36,511 bases of DNA, from positions 1 through 36,511 of the forward strand of contig DSCJ01000088.1 of NCBI GenBank assembly GCA_011049175.1, written 5' to 3'. Below are positions 1 through 7,905 of the stretch, in pieces. The position numbers and the translations under genes were made by a program. The stretch comes from Bacteroidota bacterium (GTDB lineage Bacteria > Bacteroidota > Bacteroidia > Bacteroidales > VadinHA17). Below the pieces are notes generated by a model. That model saw nothing but the letters and a program-made list of their open reading frames with translations, was not told the DNA's origin and did no database searches. How positions within the stretch are numbered: the first letter of the stretch is position 1; each line of letters begins with the position of its first letter.

Positions 1-44
1 GGCCCTATTTACTAAAGATATGGGGGGAGGTCAATTTGAAAAAT

Positions 45-73
45 GAAAAACCAATGCCCTGTTTATGGGCATT
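45..73 (-). terminator. Second (distal) intrinsic terminator of the leucine-catabolism/idi operon
   Basis: A perfect 7-bp inverted repeat AATGCCC (53-59) / GGGCATT (67-73) with a 7-nt loop. Read on the minus strand it is followed by GG and a T-rich run (minus strand of 40-50). It lies just beyond another terminator-like hairpin after the last gene of the leftward operon, so it probably acts as a backup terminator. Confidence 0.6.
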
Positions 74-80
74 ACAAAAG

Positions 81-109
81 AAAAAATACCGACTTTACAA
101 TTTAGTCGG
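81..109 (-). terminator. First intrinsic terminator, overlapping the idi stop codon
   Basis: Inverted repeat CCGACT (89-94) / AGTCGG (104-109), 9-nt loop, followed on the minus strand by TATTTTTTCTTTTG (75-88). The isomerase stop codon (102-104) lies at the edge of the loop and stem. The direction and U-tract fit the end of the leftward operon. Confidence 0.65.
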
Positions 110-1133
110 ATAACAGTGATTTTTTTACTACCAGAAAATCGCGGGCCAGTTGCAGGCCCCGGATCTGCCATTCCACATATTTTTTGAGTTCCTCATAACT
201 GCCCCGGGCATGTTTCAGGAACTCGCCGGCCTGCCCGTAAACAGCGGGCAGGCGGATGCTGCTGATCAGAGCATAACCGTCGAGGTAGTTCCTGATCCCG
301 CCAGAGATGATCACCTGCCGGCAGGCCGGATGCGGATCCTCATCCAGCAGGCGGTTCACCGTTTCCACCATCTCCACGGCATCGTGCCCCACGGTGGCCA
401 GAGGACCGTATAGTTCTTCCTCCCGCCCACCTGTACGCATCAGTTCGAGCCTGGCAAAATTTGTCCCGCCGAAAGCTCCGAATTCAATCGCTTCCAGAGG
501 CAGTCGGAAAAGGCTCTTCAGGCTTTCGGGTCCCATCCCCTGGCCCACCTCTTTCACAATCACAGGATATCCCAGCTTCTCCACGGCGCAGGCAACTACC
601 TCGATGGGAGGTACTGTGAGCCGGTCGCCTTCGGGCTGCAGGCTTTCCTGCATGGGGTTTACATGGATGATCAGGCCGTCGGCCCGGAGCTTATCCACCA
701 GCCTCTTCACACGGCTGAAATCCTTCTGAAGACAGAATTTTTCTATCTGGGCAATGCCCAGGTTGGCATACAGGGGAGATGCATCCCCCATCACCCCACG
801 CACATCGAAATCGGGAAATGCGCGATCATCGTTCAACAATACCCGGCAGGAACCGAGACCCATCCCCAGGCCAAACTCGCCGCAGGCCCTGGCCAGATTA
901 TGATTGATGGTATGTGCCATCCGGGTTCCCCCCGTCATGCTCGATACCCAGATAGGTACCCGAAATGTCTTTCCCAGGAAAGTAAAGGGGGTCCAGGGCT
1001 CGGTGGAATGGGCTTTCAACAGGGGTTCATACCAGAAACGGTCGTCGCGTTCTTCCTTTCCCACCCGGGAACGGAAGGCAAGTTCGATATGGTCTTTTTT
1101 CCTTTCTTCCATGTCAGATATACTTTTTAGCAT
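102..1133 (-). CDS. fni: Type 2 isopentenyl-diphosphate delta-isomerase
   Basis: Interconverts isopentenyl and dimethylallyl diphosphate; this type is an FMN-dependent cytosolic TIM barrel. The 343 residues match the family length (about 330-350). Visible motifs in order: RKKDHI near the N-terminus, SSMTGG (FMN/phosphate site), HVNPMQE (the conserved H-x-N-x-x-Q-E substrate/Mg site), VKEVGQG, GGTNFARLE and SGGIR near the C-terminal phosphate-binding region. The ATG at 1133 lies 7 nt inside the 3' end of the acyl-CoA dehydrogenase gene, so translation is probably coupled and this is the last gene of the operon. Two hairpin terminators follow. The placement behind acyl-CoA catabolic genes is unusual, since the link to isoprenoid synthesis would be through HMG-CoA. 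The family assignment is secure; a physiological link is inference. Confidence 0.93.
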   Translation of the reverse strand: MLKSISDMEERKKDHIELAFRSRVGKEERDDRFWYEPLLKAHSTEPWTPFTFLGKTFRVPIWVSSMTGGTRMAHTINHNLARACGEFGLGMGLGSCRVLLNDDRAFPDFDVRGVMGDASPLYANLGIAQIEKFCLQKDFSRVKRLVDKLRADGLIIHVNPMQESLQPEGDRLTVPPIEVVACAVEKLGYPVIVKEVGQGMGPESLKSLFRLPLEAIEFGAFGGTNFARLELMRTGGREEELYGPLATVGHDAVEMVETVNRLLDEDPHPACRQVIISGGIRNYLDGYALISSIRLPAVYGQAGEFLKHARGSYEELKKYVEWQIRGLQLARDFLVVKKSLLSD

Positions 1134-2271
1134 CCTATTTTCCGGGAAATGACCAGCTGAAGGATCTCGCTGGTCCCTTCCCCGATCTCCAGCAACCGCT
1201 GGTCACGGTAAAACCGTTCAACGGCGTAATCCTTCATCAGGCCGTATCCTCCGTGTATCTGAACGGCTTCATCCACCACTTCCCCGGCAATACGGGAACA
1301 ATACAGCTTCGACATGGCCGCCTCGGCGGTATAATCCATCCCCTGGTCTTTCATCCAGCAGGCCGTATACAGAGTGTTCCGTGCATGTTCGATCCTGGTG
1401 GCCATATCGGCCAGCTTGAAAGCAATGGCCTGGAATTTCACAATAGGCTGACCGAACTGTTTTCTATCTCTGGCATATTGCAGGGCCATTTCATAGGCTC
1501 CCCGGGCCAGACCCAGTCCCATAGCCGCAATGGACAACCTGCCCCCGTCGAGGGTACTGAGCATGATCCGGGATCCCTGGCCTCTTTCTCCCAGGGTTTG
1601 TGAAACAGGTACCCGGCACTCCCCGAAAAACAGCTCGGCCGTATCCGATCCCCTCCACATCATTTTCCGGTGCATGGTACGTTGGGCAAATCCTGGCGTG
1701 TCTTTCTCCACCAGGATGGTGGTAAATTCCTTTTTCCCGCCGTTTTCACCTGTCACGGCCTGCACGGTGGCCCCGGCCGACATCTCCGCCGATCCGTTGG
1801 TAATAAATATTTTCGAACCGTTGATCACCCATTCCCCGTTTTCCAGGCGGGCGGTGGTACGGGTGCCCCGGCTGTCGGAACCTGCATTGGGTTCCGTGAG
1901 TCCGAATGCCCACAAATGTTCTCCGGAGCAGAGGCCGGGCAGATATTTCTTTTTTTGCTCTTCCGAACCATAGTTAAAAAGGGGGCCACTCCCAGGGAAT
2001 TATGCGCTGCCAGGGTGGCAGCCTGTGACCCGTCGACCCGGGCAATTTCTTCCACGGCAATGATATAGGAAAGAGTATCGAGCAAATGCCCCCCGTATTT
2101 GGGGGGAAGGGTCATGCCGAACAGACCAAGCTTTCCCATTTTCCGGGTGAGTTCGGGAGAAAACCGTTCTTCTTCATCCAGCCGGGGTGCCAGGGGTTTG
2201 ATCTCGCGTTCGGCAAAATCACGCACCGTTTTGCGGATTATTTCATGGTCTTCTGTAAGCAAGGGATTCAT
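1127..2271 (-). pseudogene. Acyl-CoA dehydrogenase, interrupted by a single-base frameshift
   Basis: FAD-dependent alpha,beta-dehydrogenation of an acyl-CoA. The gene is complete over about 380 codons, the usual length, but in two frames. The N-terminal part (2271 to about 1985) ends its good match at AAHNSLGV. The rest (from about 1985 to 1127) resumes with NYGSEEQ, then WAFGLTEPNAGSDS, the FAD/substrate motif, and ends with IHGGYGLMKDY and EIGEGTSEI. The switch falls at a homopolymer junction (A5G5 on the plus strand, 1976-1985), and adding one base restores the frame. Nothing else is damaged, so a sequencing or assembly error is at least as likely as a true mutation. The probable catalytic Glu is in IGEGTSEI, as in short-chain and butyryl-CoA dehydrogenases. 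The helix-G position used by isovaleryl-CoA dehydrogenase reads GGRLS, without the Glu. The neighbours suggest a branched-chain substrate, but the residues do not prove it. Confidence 0.85.
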
Positions 2272-2353
2272 AGATTAAAATTATATGGCAGTAACAAATA
2301 TCCGATCACTTTGTTGAAGATATAATCCTTCCTGTCTTCCACAAAATACTTTT

Positions 2354-4354
2354 TCATCCTCCCGCAAACCGGATCAATACCCTGTTTCCTTCCACCTGGT
2401 CGCCTTCACTCACCAGGATATCCTCCACCACCGCATCGCCGGGTGCCAGCAGGCTGTTTTCCATTTTCATGGCTTCCAGAACAAGCAGGATATGCCCCTT
2501 TTTGACAGATTCTCCCTTCCTTACAAGGATCCTGACCACTTTCCCGTTCATGGGAGCACGCACGGTTTTACCGTTCATTTCAGGTTCTGCTGTTAGTCGT
2601 TCCACCGGTTCTTCCGGCAGGAAATCCAGCCGGCGGATCTCAAAGTCAAATCCCTGGAACGTCACAAAAGCCCTCCAGCTGGTATCTTCCGATATCCAGA
2701 CCCGGTGCATGCATCCGTCGATCTCGAGGCTTACCTGGTGATCATGAACGGATTCCAGCCGCACCGCATGATGCATTTCTTCGAATGTCATATCATTGCG
2801 ATCCCCCGGTAAGCTTCGGATACCGACTTCCTTTTTCTTTCCGTCGATTTCCACCGGAATGTTCATTATATACCTCCAGTATCCGATCCTTTCCCAGATG
2901 CTGGGACCCGAACCGGAAGAAGGCATATTTTTTCTGAGGCTGTACAGGATACAGGCAAAAACCGGAACATGAAGGAGGCATTTATTTTTCTTCCGGCGGA
3001 TCGTGTCGATGATTTCCTTCCGGTACAGGTCAAGGAAACGTGTGGACAGGTTGTTTTGCAGAAAGGCAGGATGTTTTATCAGGCCGGAAAGAAATGATAT
3101 GTTATTCCGCACATTATGTATCACATATTGCTCGAGGGCAATCTCCAGGCGCGCCAGGGCCTGTTCCCGGTCTGATCCGTGAACGATCAGTTTGGCGATG
3201 AGGGGGTCATAGAAACTATTGATTGCTGTTATTCCGTTCATACCCGTATCGATACGAACCCCATCTCCGGAAGGCTCGTGGTAAAAAGTCATTTTCCCCG
3301 GTGAGGGCAGAAAACCGTTCTCAGGATCTTCGGCATAGATCCGACCTTCCACGGCATGTCCGTTAATTCTCACATCCTCCTGGCTGAAGCTCAGGGGATG
3401 ACCTTCACTTACCCGTATCTGCTCCTTCACCAGATCGATTCCGGTAATCATTTCCGTAACAGGATGCTCCACCTGTATCCGGGTGTTCATTTCCAGGAAA
3501 TAGTAGTTCCGGTTCTCATCCACCAGAAATTCAATGGTACCGGCATGATCATATCCGGCGGCATTCCCTAAACGGATGGCAGCCTCTGCCATTTTTTCCC
3601 GCAGGCCGGAGGTCAAAAACTGAGAAGGAGCTTCTTCCAGCACCTTCTGGTACCTTCGCTGAATGGTACACTCCCTTTCATACAGGTGCACCACATGGCC
3701 ATGCCGGTCGCCCATGATCTGAAACTCGATATGCCGGGGATTTTCCAGGTATTTTTCCACAAACACATCCGGATGGCCGAAATAATTCATGGCCTCGCGA
3801 GCCGTAGCTTCCAGGGCATCCGGCAGTTCCGATATTTTCCGTACGATCCGCATGCCTTTCCCTCCTCCGCCTGCTACCGGTTTTACCAGCAGCGGCAGGC
3901 TCATTTTCCGGGCCTCCTTCAGCAACGAAGCCTGATCTTCCCCGGCAAACCCTTCGATTACCGGTACACCCGAACGGGCAGCAAAGTCGCGGGCCTTTAC
4001 CTTGTCGCCCATCAGGGCTATCACGCGACTATCCGGACCGATAAACCGGATGCCGGCTTCCTCACAGGCTAAAGCAAATTCCTGATTTTCTGAATGAAAA
4101 CCGTATCCGGGGTGTATGGCGTCACACTCTGAACAACGGGCAATGCGAATGATCTTCTCCTTATTCAGATACGTATCAGCCAGTTCTTTATCGCCCAGAA
4201 AATACGATTCATCAGCCATCTTTACGTGGAGGGAATGCCGGTCTGTTTCCGCAAAAACAGCCACGGTTCGAATACCCAATCCGGCAGCGGCACGAATGAT
4301 CCTGACGGCAATCTCGCCGCGGTTCGCTACCAGGATTTTTCGAAAATGGTCCAT
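2354..4354 (-). CDS. Biotin-dependent acyl-CoA carboxylase alpha subunit (methylcrotonyl-CoA carboxylase-like)
   Basis: Carries the biotin carboxylase and biotin carrier functions of an acyl-CoA carboxylase: ATP-dependent carboxylation of biotin, then transfer by the partner beta subunit. 666 residues. Residues 4-445 form the biotin carboxylase region: ILVANRGEIAVR at the N-terminus, the Gly-rich ATP loop GGGGKGMRIV, ERECTIQRRYQKV, and the EMNTRIQVEHPVTE signature. A middle linker follows, then the carrier domain with the biotinylation motif EAMKMEN, biotin Lys at about residue 630, 36 residues from the end. Start ATG at 4354, 9 nt after the hydratase stop, so co-transcribed. The pairing with a beta subunit bearing MCC-type signatures and a LiuC-like hydratase favours methylcrotonyl-CoA over propionyl- or acetyl-CoA. 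A Cys-containing hydrophobic stretch at about residues 458-475 in the linker is unusual but need not be a membrane segment. Confidence 0.85.
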   Translation of the reverse strand: MDHFRKILVANRGEIAVRIIRAAAGLGIRTVAVFAETDRHSLHVKMADESYFLGDKELADTYLNKEKIIRIARCSECDAIHPGYGFHSENQEFALACEEAGIRFIGPDSRVIALMGDKVKARDFAARSGVPVIEGFAGEDQASLLKEARKMSLPLLVKPVAGGGGKGMRIVRKISELPDALEATAREAMNYFGHPDVFVEKYLENPRHIEFQIMGDRHGHVVHLYERECTIQRRYQKVLEEAPSQFLTSGLREKMAEAAIRLGNAAGYDHAGTIEFLVDENRNYYFLEMNTRIQVEHPVTEMITGIDLVKEQIRVSEGHPLSFSQEDVRINGHAVEGRIYAEDPENGFLPSPGKMTFYHEPSGDGVRIDTGMNGITAINSFYDPLIAKLIVHGSDREQALARLEIALEQYVIHNVRNNISFLSGLIKHPAFLQNNLSTRFLDLYRKEIIDTIRRKKNKCLLHVPVFACILYSLRKNMPSSGSGPSIWERIGYWRYIMNIPVEIDGKKKEVGIRSLPGDRNDMTFEEMHHAVRLESVHDHQVSLEIDGCMHRVWISEDTSWRAFVTFQGFDFEIRRLDFLPEEPVERLTAEPEMNGKTVRAPMNGKVVRILVRKGESVKKGHILLVLEAMKMENSLLAPGDAVVEDILVSEGDQVEGNRVLIRFAGG

Positions 4355-4363
4355 AGGTACAGA

Positions 4364-5161
4364 TTATTCCCGGTTTATCCAAGAAGGATCCCTTTTTTCA
4401 AGAAAAGCTCTCATGCCTTCCTGCCCTTCCGCCGAGATCCTGACCGATGCGATCATCCGGGCCGTTTCCGCCAGGGCATCCTTCAGCGACCACTGGTTGG
4501 TCACTCCGTTTATCAGGAGCTTGCAACGGGTCAGGGCCTGCGGACCAGCCGCAAGCAGCAGGGCAACCATTTCCTCCAGGTTTTTCTCCAGTTCCGCTTC
4601 AGGAAGAGAACGATTCACCAGCCGGTAATGTTCAGCTTCCTTTCCGGTGAATCTTCTTCCGGTAAGCATCAGTTCCCTGGCTGTATATTCGCCGGTACGT
4701 CGTATCACAAAGGGGGAGATCACGGCAGGGACCAGTCCCAGTTTCACCTCACTGAGAGAAAACACCGCTTCATCGGAGGCGTAGGCCATATCACAGGCTG
4801 CAACCAGACCGTTGGCTCCGCCGATGGAAGCCCCGTTCACCACGGCAATCGCAGGTTTAGGGCAGGAATAAAGGGTGTGGAAACATTCCGCTAATTGCAG
4901 GCTTTCGCGGTAATTCTGCTCCCACGAATATCCGGCCACGTTACGCATCCAGTTCAGATCGGCGCCGGCACAGAATGCTTTTCCTTCACCCCGCAGCAGG
5001 ATCACCCGCACCGAGGGGTCGGCAGTCAGGTCTCTGATACCCTGCATGATTTCTGTTATCATGCCTTCATGGAAAGCGTTCCTTACCTGCGGCCGGTTAA
5101 GCCACAGGGTTCCTGTACGGTTTCCCGTTTCCGTACGGATAAATTGATAAGTCCCTTTCAT
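4364..5161 (-). CDS. Enoyl-CoA hydratase family, 3-methylglutaconyl-CoA hydratase-like (LiuC-like)
   Basis: Crotonase-fold hydratase, 265 residues, the normal family length. The oxyanion-hole segment reads GKAFCAGADLNWM and the second one NGASIGGANGLVAACD. SEVKLGLVPAVISPFVI closely resembles the LiuC signature (GLAPAVISPFV) of leucine/isovalerate degradation rather than fatty-acid hydratases. It should hydrate 3-methylglutaconyl-CoA to HMG-CoA, the product of the flanking carboxylase being its substrate. Start ATG at 5161, 17 nt after the carboxyltransferase gene, and 9 nt before the alpha-subunit gene, hence one operon. The family is certain; the substrate is inferred from motif and context. 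A generic enoyl-CoA hydratase is the alternative. Confidence 0.82.
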   Translation of the reverse strand: MKGTYQFIRTETGNRTGTLWLNRPQVRNAFHEGMITEIMQGIRDLTADPSVRVILLRGEGKAFCAGADLNWMRNVAGYSWEQNYRESLQLAECFHTLYSCPKPAIAVVNGASIGGANGLVAACDMAYASDEAVFSLSEVKLGLVPAVISPFVIRRTGEYTARELMLTGRRFTGKEAEHYRLVNRSLPEAELEKNLEEMVALLLAAGPQALTRCKLLINGVTNQWSLKDALAETARMIASVRISAEGQEGMRAFLEKRDPSWINRE

Positions 5162-5178
5162 AAGGCAACAGGTTGATA

Positions 5179-6795
5179 TTACATTCTGTAAACCCCGGTA
5201 CGGGGCTCGTCGATCAGCCGGTTAAGCGACATGGAAATCCCCAGTGACAGAGCCACCCGGGTATTCACCGGATCAAGGATCCCGTCGTCCCAGAGCCTGG
5301 AAGTGGCATAATAGGCCGAGCTCTCCGTTTGATACTTCAATAGCAACTCGTTTTTCATCCGCTTTTCTTCCTCCTGTTCCATGGTTTTTCCTGCTGCCGC
5401 CAGCTGGTCTTTCTTCACAAGGGTCAGCACCTCGGCTGCCTGCCCACCTCCCATTACCGATATGCGGGCATTGGGCCACATGAACAATAACCTCGGATCA
5501 AAGGCCCGGCCGGCCATGGCATAATTCCCCGCCCCGAAAGAACCTCCGAAAATCAACGTAAATTTGGGTACGGAAGCAGTGGCCACGGCATGCACCATTT
5601 TCGATCCGTCGCGGGCAATACCCTGGTGTTCATATTGTTTACCTACCATAAAGCCGGTAATATTCTGAAGAAATACAAGGGGTATTTTGCGGAAATTACA
5701 TAATTCAATGAAGTGGGCCCCTTTCAGGGCCGTTTCAGAGAACAGCACCCCGTTACTGGCGACAATACCCACCGGGAACCCCATAATCCGGGCAAAGCCT
5801 GTAACCAGGGTGGTGACGTACCTGGCCTTGAACTCATGAAACCGGCTTCCGTCCACCAGGCGCATGATGATCTCTTTTGCATCCACCGGCATGCGCAGAT
5901 CAACGGGAGCAATCCCGTACAATTCCCCTGGGTCGTATGCCGGCTCTTCGGCAGGTTGCACATCCAGCACCTGCCGCCGACTCACCGGCAGGGTGGAAAA
6001 TATATCACGGCATATGCCGATGGCGTGTTTGTCGTTTTCGGCATAATGATCTGAAACTCCCGAGATACGGGTATGTACATCGGCTCCCCCCAGCTCTTCG
6101 GCAGTCACTTCCTCGCCCGTTGCGGCTTTCACCAGCGGCGGACCGCCGATAAAAATAGTTCCCTGCCTGCTCACAATGATGGTTTCATCGCTCATAGCCG
6201 GCACATAGGCCCCTCCCGCGGTACATGATCCCATCACCACGGAAATCTGGGGAATACCCATGGCAGAAAGCCTGGCCTGATTGTAAAAGATCCGGCCGAA
6301 ATCGAAACGGTCGGGGAACACCCTGGCCTGCTCCGGAAGAAAAACCCCTCCCGAATCGACCAGATAAACACAGGGTAGGTGGTTCTCCAGGGCAATTTCC
6401 TGTGCCCGCAGATGCTTTTTAATGGTTTCCGCCACATAGGTCCCCCCCTTCACCGTGGCATCGTTGGCCACCACCACCGCTTCCCGGCCATGAATCACCC
6501 CAATACCCGTAACCAGCCCGGCCGATGGAAACTGATCGCGGTACTGACCCAGGGCCGCCAGGGGGGAAAGCTCGAGAAAGGGAGTGTTCGGATCAAGCAA
6601 AAGGTCGACCCGTTCACGGGCCAGTAGCTTGCCCCGGGCATGATGTTTCTTTACCGCTTCGGGAGGTCCGCCCCCGGTATTCTTCTTCAGGACGTCCCTG
6701 AATTCATCCAGGAGTTTCTGGTAATTCCGTTTTCTTTCCTGAAATTCTCCCGACCTGACGTCGATAGAGGACACCAATCGTTGCAAAGGAATCAA
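5179..6795 (-). CDS. Acyl-CoA carboxylase beta subunit (methylcrotonyl-CoA carboxylase carboxyltransferase)
   Basis: Transfers CO2 from carboxybiotin to the acyl-CoA. 538 residues, typical of MCC beta chains. Visible features: [18 protein letters not shown] near the N-terminus, the oxyanion segment [33 protein letters not shown], and the C-terminal half with [19 protein letters not shown] and [17 protein letters not shown]. These fit the methylcrotonyl/geranyl-CoA branch better than propionyl-CoA carboxylase. It is the first gene of the leftward operon. No ATG is available: an in-frame TAA lies at 6799-6801, so translation must start at TTG 6795, at TTG 6786 or 6777, or at GTG 6774. An intrinsic-terminator-like hairpin stands 23 nt upstream, either the end of the preceding transcript or an attenuator. 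Confidence 0.87.
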   Translation of the reverse strand: MIPLQRLVSSIDVRSGEFQERKRNYQKLLDEFRDVLKKNTGGGPPEAVKKHHARGKLLARERVDLLLDPNTPFLELSPLAALGQYRDQFPSAGLVTGIGVIHGREAVVVANDATVKGGTYVAETIKKHLRAQEIALENHLPCVYLVDSGGVFLPEQARVFPDRFDFGRIFYNQARLSAMGIPQISVVMGSCTAGGAYVPAMSDETIIVSRQGTIFIGGPPLVKAATGEEVTAEELGGADVHTRISGVSDHYAENDKHAIGICRDIFSTLPVSRRQVLDVQPAEEPAYDPGELYGIAPVDLRMPVDAKEIIMRLVDGSRFHEFKARYVTTLVTGFARIMGFPVGIVASNGVLFSETALKGAHFIELCNFRKIPLVFLQNITGFMVGKQYEHQGIARDGSKMVHAVATASVPKFTLIFGGSFGAGNYAMAGRAFDPRLLFMWPNARISVMGGGQAAEVLTLVKKDQLAAAGKTMEQEEEKRMKNELLLKYQTESSAYYATSRLWDDGILDPVNTRVALSLGISMSLNRLIDEPRTGVYRM

Positions 6796-6817
6796 GTTTT
6801 ATGTTCAATCAATATAC

Positions 6818-6850
6818 AAAAAAAAACCGTGATTTCTGATCACCGGTTTT
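6818..6850 (-). terminator. Intrinsic terminator upstream of the mcc operon
   Basis: On the minus strand, AAAACCGGTGAT (revcomp of 6839-6850) pairs with ATCACGGTTTT (revcomp of 6823-6833), with one bulged base, and the stem runs into a T9 tract (6818-6826). This is a textbook terminator for the leftward transcript of the secreted-protein gene at 7039-7632. As it stands only 23 nt before the carboxyltransferase start, it could also act as a leader attenuator if the operon promoter lies further upstream. The remainder of 6796-7038 shows nothing recognisable. Confidence 0.7.
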
Positions 6851-7038
6851 CTAAACAGTGAAACATCGCATTTAGTTCACCCGCTGCAGAGCCGGTTTCC
6901 ATGCTCTGGAACATATACGGCTGACTGGGAAAAAGCTTTCTCCTGCTCTTCCCCGGGGAAAAAACGAATCGAGGGAAACAGGCCCTGTGAACGGGTAAAT
7001 ACGTGTATATTGTCTGAAGAATAAGGAAGGTGCCGCTC

Positions 7039-7632
7039 TTATTTCCTCCAGTTTTTCAGCTCGCCGTTTTCAAAATACAGGGTCACATTGCGGTATGACC
7101 ATACCTCCATGGTTTTGTCCAGCTCGTGATAGCGGTCAACGTTCAGAGGCTTACCCCAGCTGTCGTATACCATACTTCTGTTCATTCCCCGCCATATGGC
7201 CCCCCGGGCAATTTTCTCACCCATTTCGCGGCCATAGCGTTTCACCAGGATCTCTTCTCTGGTGCTGTCGCCAGAAACCTCCTGATGCGACACTTCTTCA
7301 GGATGTTCCCTGGCCCAGGCTTCCTGCACCTTTTTTTCGGTCTCTTCCGTAAAACGGGTCTGATCTATCCGGATATATCCACTGACTCCCTTATATTCCG
7401 CCAGATAATAATCTCCGAATTCCGAATAGATCCTCACCTTTTCACTGGCCGGAATGATCATCAATACGGAGCTCAGGTTTTCCATATCCTCGAAAAGCCT
7501 CGTCCCCGAAAGGGTGACCACATAATATGCATCTTCATTGCCGGCGCTACTGGTATCGGGGGTTTCCTGTGCGGAAACCGAAAACCAGCAGCCCGTTATG
7601 ATTCCTGTCAGTAATACCAGTATGTTTTTCAT
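7039..7632 (-). CDS. Secreted protein of unknown function with SH3-like and C-terminal gating-type region
   Basis: 197 residues. A signal peptide is clear: MKN, then a hydrophobic core to about residue 21 ending VSAQE. Residues 35-90 resemble a bacterial SH3-type fold: short beta strands with a Gly, as in YYLAEYKGVSGYIRIDQTRF. The C-terminal part has IARGAIWRGMNRSMVYDSWGKPLNV and ends in a strand pattern, VTLYFENGEL. This resembles the small OmlA/SmpA-like or DUF2845-type modules, where a W-G-x-P turn follows a helix. No catalytic motif was recognised. It is a single gene with its own terminator downstream and no promoter I could assign with confidence. Probably periplasmic or cell-surface; function unknown. 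Confidence 0.7.
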   Translation of the reverse strand: MKNILVLLTGIITGCWFSVSAQETPDTSSAGNEDAYYVVTLSGTRLFEDMENLSSVLMIIPASEKVRIYSEFGDYYLAEYKGVSGYIRIDQTRFTEETEKKVQEAWAREHPEEVSHQEVSGDSTREEILVKRYGREMGEKIARGAIWRGMNRSMVYDSWGKPLNVDRYHELDKTMEVWSYRNVTLYFENGELKNWRK

Positions 7633-7752
7633 GATCGGATGAACTATGTGTACACCAAATACCGCTCAAAAACCATACCATACCCGATTACTCTATTAGT
7701 CTGAATATCATATAATTAACAGGGTAGAGCCAGACTGTCCCGGTGCCGGAAA

Positions 7753-7783
7753 TTGTGAAAAACCGGGAATTTTATTATCTTTG
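7753..7783 (+). promoter_or_regulatory. Bacteroidota-type promoter of the KamA-family gene
   Basis: TTG at 7753-7755, a 20-nt spacer, then TATCTTTG at 7776-7783, an exact match to the Bacteroidota -7 consensus TAnnTTTG with proper spacing to the -33 element. Transcription should start near 7790, giving a leader of about 115 nt before the ATG at 7906. Confidence 0.7.
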
Positions 7784-7800
7784 TATATCAATGATCTTTC

Positions 7801-7855
7801 CGGAAGGATGCACCGGTTCAGCTTGAGTCCCTTCCGAACCAATTGGTCCTGAACC
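7801..7855 (+). promoter_or_regulatory. Candidate structured leader RNA (interleaved stems) upstream of the KamA-family gene
   Basis: Three self-complementary elements occupy the first half of the predicted leader. Stem A is CGGAAGG (7801-7807) with CCTTCCG (7830-7836). Stem B is GGTTCAG (7815-7821) with CTGAACC (7849-7855). There is also the palindrome ACCAATTGGT (7838-7847). Stems A and B are interleaved, so they could form a pseudoknot or be mutually exclusive. It does not match a riboswitch class I can recall. It is a pattern seen by eye; covariation is untested. Confidence 0.35.
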
Positions 7856-7905
7856 TTTCCAGGCATCTTCCAGAATATTATTAATGAAAATCAAGGAATC
7901 TTTCT

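Noticed and set aside
2900-3000. Hydrophobic segment in the biotin carboxylase subunit as a membrane anchor
   Set aside because: Short, interrupted by charged residues and within a soluble enzyme linker; no partner membrane protein.
7784-7905. Lysine riboswitch in the KamA leader
   Set aside because: The leader is too short for the known class and I cannot find its conserved core; only the interleaved stems are reported.
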